Assembly: GCF_018687715.1 (NCBI RefSeq) | Contig: NC_056765.1 | Location: 10,040,001 to 10,104,000 of the forward strand | Direction: 5' to 3' | Origin: Carya illinoinensis | Taxonomy: Eukaryota; Streptophyta; Magnoliopsida; Fagales; Juglandaceae | Length of the DNA stretch: 64,000 nucleotides | Shown: piece by piece, positions 62,456 through 64,000 of the stretch | Numbering within the stretch: the stretch's first letter is position 1 | How the letters are laid out: each line of letters begins with the position of its first letter | Notes under the pieces: generated by a model | Seen by the model: the letters and a program-made list of their open reading frames with translations, nothing else | Databases searched by the model: none | What the model was told of the DNA's origin: nothing | Program-made: the position numbers and the translations under genes

Positions 62456-62633
62456 GATTTTTTCCATCTTGTTTATTGTCTCTCTGCTCTTTCGAACTGG
62501 TCTTTATTCTGTTTAGAACTTTGTATTATCGATTACATTGAATTATACGTATGTAAATATTTTAATAGTTATAAACAATATTCATACATCTAAAGATGTA
62601 CTATTCACTCCATAAATACTATTTTATTAATTC

Positions 62634-62635
62634 CC

Positions 62636-62676
<41 letters not shown>

Positions 62677-62764
62677 ATGGGAGTGGATCTGAGCTCCCTT
62701 TCACCTTTCCACTTCTCCCTCACTCGACTCGAACATAACCTTTTCAACAGTGAAAAACCCACAC

Positions 62765-62797
<33 letters not shown>

Positions 62798-62963
62798 AAT
62801 CTCGCGATGGCTATGGACGGATCTTGTGACTGTTAGGTATGATTTTCTCCCTCTATTTTATATTTTTCCCATCTCTCTCTTTGGACAAATCTCGCGAGGC
62901 TCTGAGTTGTTGTGCATCTATATGTGCTTCCTTTTCCATTATCATCGTCCTCAATCATATTCC

Positions 62964-63005
<42 letters not shown>
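62634..63005. repeat. Cluster of (TC)n/(CA)n microsatellites
   Basis: TC run 62634-62656 then CA run to 62676; TC run 62766-62796; TC run 62971-63004. Two of the runs are followed by 'caaatctcgcga' or 'caaatggg', suggesting local duplication. The open frames here are translations of these repeats. Confidence 0.85.
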
Positions 63006-63008
<3 letters not shown>

Positions 63009-63099
63009 GGGTTTTAACAATAGTCGATTGGGTTCACGCTCTTCTCGGGCCTAAGTAAATCACACAAACCTTTCATTTTCACCGTTTGTTCACTACGGA

Positions 63100-63508
63100 T
63101 TGAGTGATTTGAGGTAGCCGCCCTCCAAGAACAAGATCAAGAATGAGAGAGAGAGAGGGAGAGAGGGAAGTGCATTGAATTCCAGAGTTGGCCTATGTTC
63201 CATCTCATGGATACTTTCATACGTGGTAATCAAAGATGTAAAATGACTGCGTATTTATCTACAACTAAAGTCGCCTTCTTCAAACGACAACACTCAACTT
63301 CTTATATCTACTAAACCTAAACGAGTTCTATTTACACACAACTCACCCACATCAAACTACATTAATAAAATGACAATGTATAGTATTCTTCTAACTAACA
63401 AAAATGCTATTCATGATCCAGACTCCACAAGCTTAACACTTCCACTTCTGCCATTGACCTTAATCACAACACACTACAGCTCCTTTACACATTTTTTAGC
63501 CCATAACA
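63100..63508 (-). repeat. Probable 3' LTR region of a Ty3/gypsy element
   Basis: On the minus strand, a polypurine tract (AGGAGGAGGGTA, about 63510-63521) is followed by TGTTATGGGC at 63508, a typical LTR start. The far boundary was not found; 63100 is a guess. Confidence 0.5.
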
Positions 63509-63519
63509 TACCCTCCTCC

Positions 63520-64000
63520 TTTAGAAAATCTTGCTCATAAGGTGAGGAAACCTATCACAAAGCTACCAATAAGACTCCCAAGTAACATCTTCCACTCTAG
63601 CTCCTTTCCACTTAATCAAGACCTCTACCATTACTCTATTATTAATCTTTCTACTTCTGCTTTGTAAAATAAAATCAGGTTCTGGAGCTAATTCCCCTTG
63701 CGGATTGACTAGTGGCAATGTTGCTAAAGGAGAAATATGTTAGCCCACTTTCTTTTTCAAACAAGAAACATGGAAGACTAGATGAAGGGAGGAATGTTGA
63801 GGCAATTCAACCTTGTAAGCCACTTGACCAATCTTCTCTATGATTTAGAATGGTCCATAGAACCTAGGAGACAACTTAAAGTTCCTCCTAGCTACCAAGG
63901 ACTACTGTTTATATGGCTGCAACCTAAGAAATATCCAATCACCAACTTCAAACTCCTTTTCAATTTTACTTTTGTCAGCTTGATACTTCATCCCCCCCTG
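63520..64000 (-). pseudogene. Ty3/gypsy chromovirus pol 3' end (integrase C-terminus and chromodomain), degenerate
   Basis: The minus strand reads ADKSKIEKEFEVGDWIFLRL, then [30 protein letters not shown] and [10 protein letters not shown], the usual end of gypsy integrases (the GPY/F-type module), followed by a chromodomain-like VLIKWKGARVEDVTWESYW. Several in-frame stops (for example after KQ and YGPF) show it is dead. It continues beyond the right edge of the window. Confidence 0.85.

Overview
The window is nuclear DNA of a flowering plant. It holds a few widely spaced, intron-bearing or long single-exon genes with clear angiosperm orthologues, in AT-rich intergenic DNA full of plant transposons, plastid-derived DNA and TC/TA microsatellites. 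The abundance of short foldback MITEs with 'gatgagatgag' ends suggests a woody eudicot, possibly Fagales/Juglandaceae (walnut, pecan). That placement is inference, not proof.

Layout. 1-1748: 3' end of a minus-strand pseudogene. 1752-6580: a complete but inactivated Ty1/copia LTR retrotransposon (261-bp LTRs, 5-bp target duplication) lying at a splice acceptor of that pseudogene. 6.6-9.7 kb: MITEs and a ~66-bp tandem repeat. 9730-11550: an intact DYW-class PPR gene (orthologue of Arabidopsis At3g47530). 11559-13303 and 17297-19232: the arms of a large inverted duplication that starts just after the PPR stop codon; the ~4 kb spacer holds a chimaeric nuclear plastid fragment (psbD joined to 23S rRNA). 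21484-22476 (minus): a LUX ARRHYTHMO/PCL1-type GARP transcription factor. 22.5-35.5 kb: repeat-rich, including a 4.39-kb PIF/Harbinger element (28178-32568) with a broken NAM-associated-type accessory gene. 35590-36229: a two-exon gene for a small predicted plastid membrane protein. 38310-46355 (minus): a nine-exon Pumilio (APUM1/2-type) gene, 1064 codons plus stop. 46.4-56.6 kb: repeats and MITEs. 56640-57755: a single-exon RING-H2/DUF1117 E3 ubiquitin ligase gene (RDUF/RHC2A type). 57.8-64 kb: fragments of retroelements, including a LINE RNase H remnant and the 3' end of a Ty3/gypsy chromovirus running off the right edge.

The five intact genes belong to unrelated pathways (organelle RNA editing, circadian evening complex, an unknown plastid membrane role, mRNA 3'UTR control, ubiquitination), as expected for a plant chromosome; they are not an operon or cluster. 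I see no convincing new enzymatic system. The most unusual structures are the inverted duplication, whose two arms each carry a private MITE, the chimaeric plastid insertion between the arms, and the copia insertion whose target duplication contains a splice acceptor.
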